A stretch of 64,000 nt of DNA from Niabella agricola (GTDB taxonomy: Bacteria > Bacteroidota > Bacteroidia > Chitinophagales > Chitinophagaceae): positions 1,922,001-1,986,000 of the forward strand of contig NZ_JAJHIZ010000003.1 of NCBI RefSeq assembly GCF_021538615.1, given 5' to 3'. Shown here piece after piece: positions 17,878 through 26,536 of the stretch. Numbering within the stretch: position 1 is the stretch's first letter; every line of letters starts with the position of its first letter. The position numbers and the translations under genes were made by a program. The notes beneath the pieces were generated by a model. It was not told where the DNA came from. It searched no databases and worked only from the letters and a program-made list of their open reading frames with translations.

Positions 17878-19854
17878 ATGCTTGATTCAAAAATACCAAC
17901 CGGAAAATTAGAAGATAAATGGACCGAATACAAAGGCCATTGTAAGTTGGTAAACCCGGCCAATAAACGGAAACTGGAAGTGATCGTGATCGGAACCGGG
18001 CTTGCCGGAGCCTCTGCAGCCGCCGCATTGGGCGAACAGGGATACCAGGTAAAAGCTTTCTGTTTCCAGGATTCACCGCGCCGGGCGCACTCCATTGCCG
18101 CACAGGGTGGAATCAACGCTGCAAAGAACTACCAGAACGACGGAGACTCGGTCTTCCGTCTTTTTTATGATACCATTAAAGGAGGCGACTACCGTGCACG
18201 CGAAGCCAATGTACACCGGCTGGCGGAAGTAAGTGTAAACATTATCGACCAGTGCGTGGCACAGGGCGTGCCTTTTGCCCGTGAATATGGCGGGTTACTG
18301 AATAACCGCTCCTTTGGCGGGGTGCAGGTAAAACGTACGTTTTATGCGGCCGGACAAACCGGTCAGCAATTATTGATCGGCGCCTACCAGGCTCTGGAGC
18401 GGCAGGTGGCCCTGGGTAATGTAAAAATGTACAACCGTCATGAAATGCAGGACATTGTGATGATCGACGGCAAGGCCCGCGGCATCATCGCCCGCAACCT
18501 GGTTAACGGACAGTTGGAGCGTTTCTTTGGTCATGCCGTGATATTGGCATCCGGCGGTTATGGAAACGTATTTTATCTTTCCACCAATGCCATGGGCAGC
18601 AATGTTACCGCTGCCTGGCGGGCCCATAAAAAGGGCGCGCATTTTGCCAACCCCTGCTTTACGCAGATACATCCTACCTGTATCCCGGTATCCGGCGACC
18701 ACCAGAGCAAGCTGACCCTGATGTCGGAATCCCTGCGGAACGACGGCCGGATCTGGGTGCCCAAAAAACAAAATGACCCCCGCAAGGCCAACGATATACC
18801 GGAAGAGGAAAGAGACTATTACCTGGAGAGAAGGTACCCAGCTTTCGGAAACCTGGTACCCCGCGATGTGGCTTCCCGCGCCGCAAAAGAACGCTGTGAT
18901 GCCGGTTTTGGTGTAGGAACCACCAAACAGGCGGTATACCTGGATTTTAAATACAACCTGATCAATAAATACGGAAAAGCGGAAGCTAACAAGCACGGCA
19001 TCCAAAACCCCGATACAGAAACACTGATCCGTTTGGGTAAGGAAGTGGTGAAGGAGGAATATGGTAACCTGTTTGACATGTATGAAAAGATCACCGGAGA
19101 AAATCCTTACGAAGTGCCAATGCGGATCTATCCTGCTGTACACTATACGATGGGTGGCCTTTGGGTGGATTACGAACTGATGACTTCCGTAAAAGGATTG
19201 TTCTGCCTGGGTGAAGCCAACTTTAGTGATCATGGAGCCAACCGCCTGGGTGCTTCTGCACTGATGCAGGGTCTGGCAGACGGATATTTTGTAATCCCCT
19301 ATACATTGGGCAATTACCTCGCAGATGAAATTGCAGTAAAGCCCATTCCAACCACGGACCGGGCCTTTGTGGAAACAGAGGCGAAAGTAAACGAGCGGAT
19401 CAATCGCCTGATGAGTATCCAGGGCACACAAACCGTGGAAAGCTTTCACAAGCGCCTGGGTAAGATCATGTGGGACAAATGCGGCATGGCCCGGAATGAG
19501 CAAGGATTAAAAGAAGCCATCCAGGAAATCAGAGACCTTCGGGCTGATTTTTGGAAAAACGTACGCATCCCCGGTGGCATTCATGAAATGAACCCTGAAC
19601 TGGATAAAGCCAGCCGGGTAGCCGATTTCCTGGAGCTGGGAGAACTGATGTGTATGGACGCGCTGGAGCGTAATGAGAGCTGCGGCGGGCACTTCCGGGA
19701 AGAAAGCCAGACTCCGGATGGAGAAGCGCTGCGTCATGACGACCAGTATATGTATGTATCTGCGTGGAAGCTCAATGGCGAGCATTCCTGGGAACTGGAA
19801 AGGGAACCGTTGAACTACGAGGTGATCAAACCTACACAACGGAACTATAAGTAA
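17878..19854 (+). CDS. sdhA: Succinate dehydrogenase flavoprotein subunit
   Basis: A 658-residue FAD subunit. The dinucleotide-binding segment [18 protein letters not shown] lies at about 35-52, and the covalent FAD histidine is His71 in [11 protein letters not shown]. Active-site motifs HPTCIP and [19 protein letters not shown] follow. It oxidises succinate to fumarate on the cytoplasmic side. The length suits the long type B/Bacteroidota subunit. It lies downstream of sdhC; sdhB follows only after an unusual 550-base insertion that holds a four-helix-bundle ORF. Confidence 0.97.
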   Translation: MLDSKIPTGKLEDKWTEYKGHCKLVNPANKRKLEVIVIGTGLAGASAAAALGEQGYQVKAFCFQDSPRRAHSIAAQGGINAAKNYQNDGDSVFRLFYDTIKGGDYRAREANVHRLAEVSVNIIDQCVAQGVPFAREYGGLLNNRSFGGVQVKRTFYAAGQTGQQLLIGAYQALERQVALGNVKMYNRHEMQDIVMIDGKARGIIARNLVNGQLERFFGHAVILASGGYGNVFYLSTNAMGSNVTAAWRAHKKGAHFANPCFTQIHPTCIPVSGDHQSKLTLMSESLRNDGRIWVPKKQNDPRKANDIPEEERDYYLERRYPAFGNLVPRDVASRAAKERCDAGFGVGTTKQAVYLDFKYNLINKYGKAEANKHGIQNPDTETLIRLGKEVVKEEYGNLFDMYEKITGENPYEVPMRIYPAVHYTMGGLWVDYELMTSVKGLFCLGEANFSDHGANRLGASALMQGLADGYFVIPYTLGNYLADEIAVKPIPTTDRAFVETEAKVNERINRLMSIQGTQTVESFHKRLGKIMWDKCGMARNEQGLKEAIQEIRDLRADFWKNVRIPGGIHEMNPELDKASRVADFLELGELMCMDALERNESCGGHFREESQTPDGEALRHDDQYMYVSAWKLNGEHSWELEREPLNYEVIKPTQRNYK

Positions 19855-19881
19855 TTTGAAAATGTGGGAATGTGAAAATTA
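19855..19881. repeat. Left arm of imperfect inverted repeat around the four-helix ORF
   Basis: The tract TTTGAAAATGTGGGAATGTG and the following AAAATTA start directly after the sdhA stop codon. Its reverse complement (AATTTTCACATTCCCACATT) matches 20358-20375 at most positions. It is also internally repetitive (GAAAATGTG, GAATGTGAAAA). Confidence 0.6.
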
Positions 19882-19930
19882 GGTGGAATGAGTACATTTG
19901 ATGTATGGTTCACCTATAAAATTTCACATT

Positions 19931-20299
19931 ATGGGAGACGAAAAACATCATTGTAGAAAAATCTTTGATCTTTGGAGTAGAAGTAGTACAGTTTCGGAGG
20001 AACTAGAAGAAACGAAAAAATATGTTGTGGCAAAACAACTATTGTGTTGCGGTACATCCGTTGGCGCAAATATTTTTGAGGCACAACATGCGAAGAGCAA
20101 GTCCGGCTTTGTTCATAAAATGAAAATAGCTGTAAAGGAGGCAAATGAAACATTGTACTGGTTGTTGATTTGCGATCGGAGTGAACGTTATCCTGTTAGC
20201 AGTTCTTTAAAAGAAATGGCGGAAGAACTGATACGGATTATATCAAAAATTATTATATCAAGTAAAGGCAGTTTGAAAGGAGGATTCACATTGGGTTAA
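19931..20299 (+). CDS. Four-helix-bundle protein (23S rRNA intervening-sequence/S23 type)
   Basis: A 122-residue protein. The core AKQLLCCGTSVGANIFEAQH, then SKSGFVHKMKIAVKEANETL, is the signature of the four-helix-bundle family first found in 23S rRNA intervening sequences and related to the Avd accessory protein of diversity-generating retroelements. The function of stand-alone members is unknown. It lies between sdhA and sdhB on the same strand, where an operon would normally be continuous. Imperfect inverted repeats flank it at 19855-19881 and 20358-20395. The start at 19931 gives MGDEKHH; an upstream ATG at 19898 is possible. The N-terminal helix is divergent. Confidence 0.8.
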   Translation: MGDEKHHCRKIFDLWSRSSTVSEELEETKKYVVAKQLLCCGTSVGANIFEAQHAKSKSGFVHKMKIAVKEANETLYWLLICDRSERYPVSSSLKEMAEELIRIISKIIISSKGSLKGGFTLG

Positions 20300-20357
20300 A
20301 TCATCTTTTTCAAGCATATTTTTAAATTAAGAATGGTTTTGACAGGAGTGTGATCCT

Positions 20358-20395
20358 ATTTTCATATTTCCACACTTGTCACATTTGCACATTAT
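20358..20395. repeat. Right arm of imperfect inverted repeat around the four-helix ORF
   Basis: ATTTTCATATTTCCACAC at 20358-20375 pairs with the left arm at 19855-19881; a related unit CACATTTGCACATTAT follows at 20380-20395. It ends nine bases before the sdhB start codon. Confidence 0.6.
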
Positions 20396-20404
20396 CGTAT
20401 AATT

Positions 20405-21178
20405 ATGGAGCATTATTCAATGAATTTGACCCTAAAGGTTTGGAAACAAAAAAACGCCGAATCCGGCGGGAAGTTTGAGACCTACAAAGTATCTAATATC
20501 TCATCGGAAATGTCCTTCCTGGAGATGTTTGATGTATTGAACGAGCAACTGATCCGTGAAGGAAAAGAACCCATTGCCTTTGATCATGACTGTCGCGAAG
20601 GTATTTGTGGCATGTGCTCTATGTACATCAACGGCCGACCGCATGGTCCCTGGCATGGTACCACTACCTGTCAGCTGCATATGCGCGCTTTTAAAGATGG
20701 CGATACCATTGTGGTGGAACCCTGGAGGGCAAAAGCGTTTCCCGTGGTAAAAGACCTGATCGTAGACCGCAGCGCGTTTGACCGTATCATACAGGCCGGT
20801 GGTTATATTTCCGTAAATACCGGCAATGCACAGGACGGCAACGCCATTCCTATTCCGAAGGAAAATGCAGATAAGGCGTTCGCTGCAGCTGCCTGTATCG
20901 GTTGCGGAGCCTGCGTAGCCGCCTGTAAGAATTCTTCGGCATTACTGTTCCTTTCCGCTAAAGTATCGCACCTGGCATTGTTGCCGCAAGGCGAGGCAGA
21001 GAAAAAGGATCGCGCGCTGAATATGATTGCGCAGATGGATAAGGAAGGCTTTGGCTCCTGTACCAATACCGGTGCCTGTGAAGCCGTTTGCCCGAAAGAG
21101 ATCGAGATCACCAATATCGCCCGCCTGAACCGCGAATACCTGGCAGCCGGATGGGCATCTGATACCAAGAAACATTAA
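20405..21178 (+). CDS. sdhB: Succinate dehydrogenase iron-sulfur subunit
   Basis: A 257-residue subunit carrying three cluster sites: the [2Fe-2S] loop CREGICGMC with a distal TTCQLH, then [11 protein letters not shown] and [14 protein letters not shown] for the [4Fe-4S] and [3Fe-4S] clusters. It conducts electrons from SdhA to the haem anchor. The start may be the ATG at 20405 or the ATG at 20420 ([10 protein letters not shown]), which fits family length slightly better. A terminator follows at 21205. Confidence 0.96.
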   Translation: MEHYSMNLTLKVWKQKNAESGGKFETYKVSNISSEMSFLEMFDVLNEQLIREGKEPIAFDHDCREGICGMCSMYINGRPHGPWHGTTTCQLHMRAFKDGDTIVVEPWRAKAFPVVKDLIVDRSAFDRIIQAGGYISVNTGNAQDGNAIPIPKENADKAFAAAACIGCGACVAACKNSSALLFLSAKVSHLALLPQGEAEKKDRALNMIAQMDKEGFGSCTNTGACEAVCPKEIEITNIARLNREYLAAGWASDTKKH

Positions 21179-21204
21179 GAGCACACCTCCTTCGATATTT
21201 TAAG

Positions 21205-21228
21205 GCCCCGTTGTTGCGGGGCTTTTTT
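21205..21228 (+). terminator. Intrinsic terminator of the sdh operon
   Basis: The hairpin GCCCCG (21205-21210)/CGGGGC (21217-21222) with loop TTGTTG is followed by six T residues. Confidence 0.85.
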
Positions 21229-21249
21229 ATGATCAATCGGGTAAGCGCA

Positions 21250-21723
21250 TCAACTTTTCCTGAATACTTCCAGCACCTTAATGTTCAGTCGTTTTTGAGG
21301 ATAGGGATAAGCCGCCGCGCAATTGACACAGTTTTTATTCCCGGTTTCGACCACCTCAAAATTAAACTCGTCTCCTTCATTGATACGATCGTCAAAATCA
21401 CAGAAGTTTTCAACGCCGAAAGCGTACGAGTACTTTTCCTGGGTAAACGGGTTTGTCCATATAGAATCAACCAGGCGAAGATCGATTGCTCCTTTTACGA
21501 GCGTAAGCGTATATGCGCTGCACATGCCTTTTTTTGCCAGCCGGGCCCGCGGCGTCCCCGTTTGTTCAATCTTTACAATTTGTTTAGGATTGTTTTTTTG
21601 TGGCTCTTCTGTCACTGATCTTTTTTGCGTTTCTTTCGTGCATTGAAGCGCTGGTAAACAGATCACGATAAAAATAATGAACCTGGCTATCTTCCATCTG
21701 CCGGCAAGAAAAAGGTTTATCAT
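21250..21723 (-). CDS. Cysteine-motif lipoprotein, paralogue of 33397-33783
   Basis: A 157-residue lipoprotein of unknown function; the signal peptide ends at the lipobox PALQC (about residue 28). The mature part shares a clear pattern with the protein at 33397-33783: GMCSxYT, WTNP, AFGxxNxC, EGDxF, CxxC and a C-terminal KxLNIKV. Four cysteines are conserved (GMCS, FC, CVNC), suggesting disulfides or metal binding in the periplasm or at the outer membrane. It stands alone, convergent with sdh. Confidence 0.75.
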   Translation of the reverse strand: MINLFLAGRWKIARFIIFIVICLPALQCTKETQKRSVTEEPQKNNPKQIVKIEQTGTPRARLAKKGMCSAYTLTLVKGAIDLRLVDSIWTNPFTQEKYSYAFGVENFCDFDDRINEGDEFNFEVVETGNKNCVNCAAAYPYPQKRLNIKVLEVFRKS

Positions 21724-21777
21724 ACTGTATACTTTTAGTAAATATATAAAAAATACTATACGTATGCCTCTTTATAA

Positions 21778-22389
21778 TTAATACCGCATCCTTGGAAAAG
21801 ACAATTGCTTTTGTACCACAATGATCCGGGTGGCGACAATAATGGCAATAACGATAAATTTACTAATATCCGTATTTACCCGAAAATGCAGCAGCAACAG
21901 GTAAATGGCACCCCCAAAAATGCAAACCGTAGCGTAAATCTCTCTCCTGAAGATTAGGGGAATCGTATTTAAAAGAATGTCGCGGATAATGCCGCCAAAG
22001 CAGCCGGTAATGGTTCCCAGGGCGATGCAGATCCCGGGGTTCAATTCAAAATTAATCCCCTTCTGCAAACCCACTACGGTAAACAATCCCAGTCCGAGAC
22101 TATCAAATAAAAAAAGCGTAACCTTCAGTTTCCGGATATAGGTCTTAAAAATAATGGCAGCAATGGAAGTAACCAGGATCACCAGGCATACCTGCACATC
22201 CCGCATCCAGGCTACAGGCGTATCCCCAATCAGCATATCGCGGATTGTTCCCCCACCCACCGAGGTTACAAAAGCAATGATCAGCACGCCAAATACATCC
22301 AGCTTTCGCTGCATAGCGGAAAAAGTACCTGAAATCGCAAATGCAATGGTGCCCAGTATCTCGATGATTTCGGATGTATTGGAGAACAT
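21778..22389 (-). CDS. TRIC-family (UPF0126/YadS-like) cation channel
   Basis: A 203-residue membrane protein with about seven hydrophobic segments. Two pseudo-repeats carry the glycine-rich family motif: GGGTIRDMLIG and GCFGGIIRDILLN. The family includes prokaryotic trimeric intracellular cation channel homologues thought to conduct monovalent cations across the inner membrane. It stands alone; no partner gene is evident. Confidence 0.9.
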   Translation of the reverse strand: MFSNTSEIIEILGTIAFAISGTFSAMQRKLDVFGVLIIAFVTSVGGGTIRDMLIGDTPVAWMRDVQVCLVILVTSIAAIIFKTYIRKLKVTLFLFDSLGLGLFTVVGLQKGINFELNPGICIALGTITGCFGGIIRDILLNTIPLIFRREIYATVCIFGGAIYLLLLHFRVNTDISKFIVIAIIVATRIIVVQKQLSFPRMRY

Positions 22390-22490
22390 ACTTTTAAAAT
22401 CTTAAATTTTAAATGGCGAATGTAAGTCATGTAGGGCTGCAACTAAAACGGATGAGTAAAAGCTAAACGATGGGCGCCGGAACGCGCGGC

Positions 22491-22949
22491 TCACCAGTTA
22501 TTGCCCTGCTCTTCATTCATCCGCTCCGAAACATCATCCGGTTTGGTATGCCGCCAATCCGGATCGTATTTTACAAACCAGGAAAGCCATAAGCTGCGGG
22601 AAAAACGCATCAGCCAGGGTTGCAAACAGATCAATCCTACAGAATTAAAGATCAGCCAGTAAATAAACCGGTTGTCTTCTGTCGAGAAACCAATGATCAG
22701 CCACCAGAGTAAAGCGCTGATCACCGTAAGAAATACGGCCAGGAAATAACTCACATAACCGGTTCCATAGTAAAATCCCACTTCTATTTCGGTAGGCTGC
22801 CCACAAACTGGGCAATGCGGATTCATTTTCAATACGTCTTTTAGCCGGAGGGCAAACGATTTCTCAAATAATTTTCCTTCACGACAACGCGGACAATAAC
22901 AGCCCAGCACCGTTGCCAGATACCCCCTGCTGCTTTTTTCAGGCTCCAT
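22491..22949 (-). CDS. DUF983-family membrane protein
   Basis: A 152-residue protein with an N-terminal zinc-ribbon-like part (CYCPRCREGKLF and CPVCGQPTEI) followed by two membrane segments at about 63-110 (YFLAVFLTVISALLWWLIIG and FIYWLIFNSVGLI). This is the DUF983 layout; function is unknown. It lies upstream of nothing on the same strand except the TRIC gene, about 100 bases away. Confidence 0.88.
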   Translation of the reverse strand: MEPEKSSRGYLATVLGCYCPRCREGKLFEKSFALRLKDVLKMNPHCPVCGQPTEIEVGFYYGTGYVSYFLAVFLTVISALLWWLIIGFSTEDNRFIYWLIFNSVGLICLQPWLMRFSRSLWLSWFVKYDPDWRHTKPDDVSERMNEEQGNNW

Positions 22950-22979
22950 AATTTACCTGTTTAAAACACAAAGGTACGA

Positions 22980-23072
22980 TTATCAGTTTTCAGCTTTGAG
23001 AATTGAGAGCTGAGTTTAACATCAAGTGTAAAACAGGATCCACGTTAAACCTGAAACCTTGAACATAGAACA
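22980..23072. repeat. Degenerate short repeats of TTGAGA / TTGAACA type
   Basis: The gap between murF and the DUF983 gene holds loosely repeated units: CAGTTTTCAGC, GAATTGAGAGCTGAG, then CCTTGAACATAGAACATC. They belong to the same style of degenerate repeat as other gaps in this window. Confidence 0.45.
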
Positions 23073-24359
23073 TCAAAGTGCTTCCAGCACCCGCTCCATT
23101 TGCGAACTGCGGCTTCCCTTCACCAGCAGCAGGGCATTTTCCGGCCGATGCGCCCCGAGCCATTCAGCGGCCTGGCTGGAATTTTCAAAATACCGGTACC
23201 GGCCTTTATAGGGTTCAAAAGGTTTGCCCACCAGGATCACATCGCTCCAGGAATGCTGTCCGATAAGCTCTATCATCTGTTGATGCTCGGCTTCGGTTTC
23301 CGTACCCATTTCCGCCATCGCACCCAACACCAGTACCTTGCTTTTGCCCTCCATCTTTGCCAGGTTTTCGATGGCCAGCTTCATACTGCTGGGGTTTGCA
23401 TTGTAAGCATCCAGGATGATCTGGTTGGAGCCCTTTTCCATCAGTTGACTGCGGCTATTAGATGGTGTATACCCCTCAATAGCGGCAATTATTTGTTCCG
23501 GTGCCACATTAAAATGCCAGCCCACAGCAACCGCAGCCAGTACATTGGGCAGGTTGTAATCGCCCACGAGCCGGGTACTGATCAGAGCGGTAAAAGGCTG
23601 CTCCAGTTTAACGGTAAGAAAACCGCTTTGTCCGGTGGCGGTTCCGGTCACATCCGCCGCTGTAGTACCATAACGCACAATATGCGCGATGCCTTCACTC
23701 ATATTCCGCAGATAATCATAATCCCACATGACAAATGCCGTTCCATCCCTGCGTTCTCTTAAAAAATCATATAGTTCTCCCTTTCCTTTCTTCACACCTT
23801 CGATGCTACCGAAGCCTTCCAGGTGCGCCTTGCCCGCATTGGTGATCAGGCCGTGTGTGGGCCGGGCTACCGCACAGTATCCCTTGATTTCTCCAAGATG
23901 GTTCGCCCCCATTTCGATTACAGCCAGTTGTGCATCGCCTTTTATTTTCAGCAGGGTAAGCGGCACCCCGATATGATTGTTGAAATTGCCGGCTGTGGTA
24001 TAGGTTTTATAAGTGGTGCTCAGCACCGCGTGGATGAGTTCTTTTGTAGTGGTTTTGCCATTGCTGCCGGTGATGGCAATTACCGGAAATGAGCATTGCG
24101 CCCGGTGATAGGCCGCCAGTTGCTGCAAGGCCTGCAATACATCCGGCACCAGGATCGTTTTACCCGGGATCTCGAAAGCAGCCTCATCGATGATTACGTT
24201 TGCGGCACCGGCGTCGACCGCCTGTTGTGCAAACTGGTTCCCGTTAAAGTTCGGCCCCTTCAATGCAAAAAACAGTTCACCTTCCCGGATCTTGCGCGTA
24301 TCCGTTTGAACATCGGGATGGTTCAGATATACCTGGTATAAAGCTTCCGTATTCATCAA
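23073..24359 (-). CDS. murF: UDP-N-acetylmuramoyl-tripeptide--D-Ala-D-Ala ligase
   Basis: A 428-residue Mur ligase. The N-terminal substrate domain contains DTRKIREGELFFALKG, the ATP site is ITGSNGKTTTKELIHAVL, and the C-terminal region has DAYNANPSSMKLAIENLA. It adds D-alanyl-D-alanine to the UDP-MurNAc-tripeptide in peptidoglycan precursor synthesis. It lies outside a division/cell-wall cluster and is divergent from ispF with a 111-base gap. The first two codons are both ATG, so the start may be 24359 or 24356. Confidence 0.96.
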   Translation of the reverse strand: MMNTEALYQVYLNHPDVQTDTRKIREGELFFALKGPNFNGNQFAQQAVDAGAANVIIDEAAFEIPGKTILVPDVLQALQQLAAYHRAQCSFPVIAITGSNGKTTTKELIHAVLSTTYKTYTTAGNFNNHIGVPLTLLKIKGDAQLAVIEMGANHLGEIKGYCAVARPTHGLITNAGKAHLEGFGSIEGVKKGKGELYDFLRERRDGTAFVMWDYDYLRNMSEGIAHIVRYGTTAADVTGTATGQSGFLTVKLEQPFTALISTRLVGDYNLPNVLAAVAVGWHFNVAPEQIIAAIEGYTPSNSRSQLMEKGSNQIILDAYNANPSSMKLAIENLAKMEGKSKVLVLGAMAEMGTETEAEHQQMIELIGQHSWSDVILVGKPFEPYKGRYRYFENSSQAAEWLGAHRPENALLLVKGSRSSQMERVLEAL

Positions 24360-24470
24360 ACAAAAATAGGCCTTGTTGAGGTTTTATATTTTAAACCCCG
24401 CCGGAATTTTAAGTCCCGGCTGGATTATCATTATATTTTAGCTATCTTAACCGCATTAACAACAAAGTAT

Positions 24471-24950
24471 ATGAGTTATAGAATCGGATCCGGTATCGAT
24501 TTTCATCAGTTTGCGGAAGGGCGCGATCTCTGGATCGGCGGTGTCAAAATCCCCCACCACCAGGGAGCCCTGGGCCACAGCGACGCCGACGTGCTTCTGC
24601 ATTCCATCTGCGATGCCTTGCTGGGTGCACTAAGCCTCGGGGACATCGGTGTACATTTTCCGAATAATGATCCGCGGTATAAGGATATTGATAGCAAGAT
24701 TCTCTTAAAAGAAACGGTTGAGCTCATTACAGAAAAAGGATATGTGGTGGTGAATATAGACAGTACCCTTTGCCTGCAGGAACCAAAAATCAAAAAATTT
24801 GTTCCCGCCATGCAGGAAACCATTGCCGGCATACTGGGAATTGCCAATGGAGACGTTTCGATAAAAGCTACCACCACGGAAGAAATGGGGGCAATCGGCC
24901 GGCAGGAAGGATTGATGGCCATGGCGACTGTATTGTTACAGAAAAAATAA
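24471..24950 (+). CDS. ispF: 2-C-methyl-D-erythritol 2,4-cyclodiphosphate synthase
   Basis: A 159-residue enzyme of the MEP isoprenoid pathway. Zinc ligands and substrate residues are seen in GSGIDFHQF (Asp and His) and HSDADVLLHSICDALLG, with IGVHFPNND and the C-terminal TTTEEMGAIGRQEG. It cyclises CDP-methylerythritol phosphate to the cyclodiphosphate with loss of CMP. Length is standard. It is monocistronic or leads toward dut, which has its own promoter. Confidence 0.97.
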   Translation: MSYRIGSGIDFHQFAEGRDLWIGGVKIPHHQGALGHSDADVLLHSICDALLGALSLGDIGVHFPNNDPRYKDIDSKILLKETVELITEKGYVVVNIDSTLCLQEPKIKKFVPAMQETIAGILGIANGDVSIKATTTEEMGAIGRQEGLMAMATVLLQKK

Positions 24951-25131
24951 AGACTACGCATGGCAACATGTGCTGTAAAACAGCAACAGTGAGGATTTTT
25001 TGCCCCACGGAAGCGGCGCTACACAGCAACAGCTTTTGCGCGAAAGTTTAACGCAGGACTTCGGCTTGTCATCCTGTCTGGCGCGCCCTCTTTATAAATG
25101 TTAAAGTAATATAATTTTCGTACGAAGCCTT

Positions 25132-25139
25132 TATCTTTG
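25132..25139 (+). promoter_or_regulatory. Promoter -7 element directly before dut
   Basis: TATCTTTG ends five bases before the dut ATG at 25145. With the usual spacing the transcript would start at or next to the A of the start codon, so the mRNA may be leaderless. Confidence 0.6.
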
Positions 25140-25144
25140 TTGCA

Positions 25145-25585
25145 ATGGCAGTTGAAATAAAAATCATCAATCAATCATCCAATCCGTTGCCGGGTTATGC
25201 TACAACAGGCGCTTCAGGCATGGATGTAAGAGCGCATCTGGAAGCCCCTGTTACCCTGAAGTCCCTGGAACGCGTATTGATCCCTACCGGAATTTTTATG
25301 GAGATCCCGGAAGGATACGAAGTGCAGGTACGGCCCCGGAGCGGTTTGGCCATCAAGCAGGGATTAACCTGCCTCAACACTCCCGGCACCATCGATGCCG
25401 ATTACCGCGGAGAAGTAAAAGTTATCTTGATCAACCTTTCCAATGAAGAACAGGTAATTCAGCATGGCGACCGCGTTGCGCAGCTCGTAGTACAAAAAGT
25501 AGAGCAAGCGGAGTGGATAGAAGCTGCATCGCTGAGCGAGACCGTGCGAGCAGCGGGAGGATTTGGCCATACCGGCAAACAATAA
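25145..25585 (+). CDS. dut: dUTP diphosphatase
   Basis: A 146-residue trimeric-type dUTPase. The five family motifs are visible: ASGMDVRA (I), PRSGLAIKQG (II), NTPGTIDADYRGE with the catalytic Asp (III), DRVAQLVVQK (IV) and the C-terminal GGFGHTG (V). It hydrolyses dUTP to dUMP, preventing uracil incorporation and supplying dTMP synthesis. It is followed by a likely terminator. Confidence 0.97.
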   Translation: MAVEIKIINQSSNPLPGYATTGASGMDVRAHLEAPVTLKSLERVLIPTGIFMEIPEGYEVQVRPRSGLAIKQGLTCLNTPGTIDADYRGEVKVILINLSNEEQVIQHGDRVAQLVVQKVEQAEWIEAASLSETVRAAGGFGHTGKQ

Positions 25586-25608
25586 CGTATCTCTTTTCAA
25601 ATGTATCT

Positions 25609-25652
25609 CTGCCAGTCGGCTATTTTAATAAATAGTTGCCGGGCAGTTTTTT
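25609..25652 (+). terminator. Terminator after dut
   Basis: CTGCC at 25609-25613 pairs with GGCAG at 25642-25646, with inner pairing TATTT/AAATA, and a run of T follows. Confidence 0.55.
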
Positions 25653-25681
25653 CTTTTCAAACGCATAAGAAACCGTAACAC

Positions 25682-26512
25682 ATGAAGTATTTTACCACAT
25701 TTGCTGCAGCAGTCCTGATCCTTGCCTCCTGCAATTCCGCAAAGAGGGCGCAGCGAACACCTCCGCCCGTTGTTACCGATTCTTCTGTAAAAGTAGAAAC
25801 CGCATCAACCGAGGATTCCGGCTTAAAAAAAGACTCCGCAGCAATGGAAACCATTTCTGTTGTGCTTGAAAAGCTCAATCATATTGATTATTCCACCTTC
25901 TCCGGAAGGGCAGGCGTTACCTATAAAGCAAAAGGCGATACGAAAAACTTCGATATAAAACTCCAGATCCATAAAGACAGCCTGATCTGGGCATCGGTGA
26001 TCGGGCCCCTGGGTATTGAAGTAGCCCGGGGTGTAATTACCCAGGATTCCGTTCGTATAATTAATAAGTTGAATAAACAATATATTTCCTCCAGCTACGT
26101 TTATCTACAGGAGCAACTGGGACTACCGCTTGATTTGGGTACGCTACAGGATCTTCTGGTTGGGAATCCGGTCTTTATCGACAAAACCAACAGCAGTTAT
26201 ACCAAGCAGGATGATACGCTCCAGGTAACCAGTCGCACACGGTTTTTCAGGAACCTGCTCAGCGCCCTGCTGCCCGACTACCTGCCGGCAGTAAGTAAAT
26301 TGGAGGATGTGGATGCGGAAAGAAACCGCTCTGCTGAACTGACTTACGGCGGCTATGAAAAGGCGGCCAATGCCCGGTTCCCGAAAGCAAGAACGATTCA
26401 TGTAAAATATAAAACAGATATAGAAATTCAAATGGACTTTAAGTCCTATACCTTTAACGAGGCGTTAAATACGCCCTTCTCGGTACCAAAGGGTTACAAA
26501 ACCAAAAAGTAA
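25682..26512 (+). CDS. DUF4292-family lipoprotein
   Basis: A 276-residue lipoprotein with the lipobox LILASC at about 12-17, a low-complexity linker, and a body of the DUF4292 type with YSTFSGRAGVTYKAKGD and SLIWASVIGPLGIEVARG. The fold resembles LolA/LolB-like half-barrels of lipoprotein-sorting proteins (established for related families, inferred here). It probably sits in the outer membrane facing the periplasm. The LytM-like gene follows 24 bases later, a conserved-looking pair. Confidence 0.82.
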   Translation: MKYFTTFAAAVLILASCNSAKRAQRTPPPVVTDSSVKVETASTEDSGLKKDSAAMETISVVLEKLNHIDYSTFSGRAGVTYKAKGDTKNFDIKLQIHKDSLIWASVIGPLGIEVARGVITQDSVRIINKLNKQYISSSYVYLQEQLGLPLDLGTLQDLLVGNPVFIDKTNSSYTKQDDTLQVTSRTRFFRNLLSALLPDYLPAVSKLEDVDAERNRSAELTYGGYEKAANARFPKARTIHVKYKTDIEIQMDFKSYTFNEALNTPFSVPKGYKTKK

Positions 26513-26536
26513 CCTGCTAAAAATTTTGAGTGCTTT

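Noticed and set aside
18370..19503. 377-codon minus-strand open frame opposite sdhA
   Set aside because: Shadow of a well-conserved gene; composition is implausible and no motif is present.
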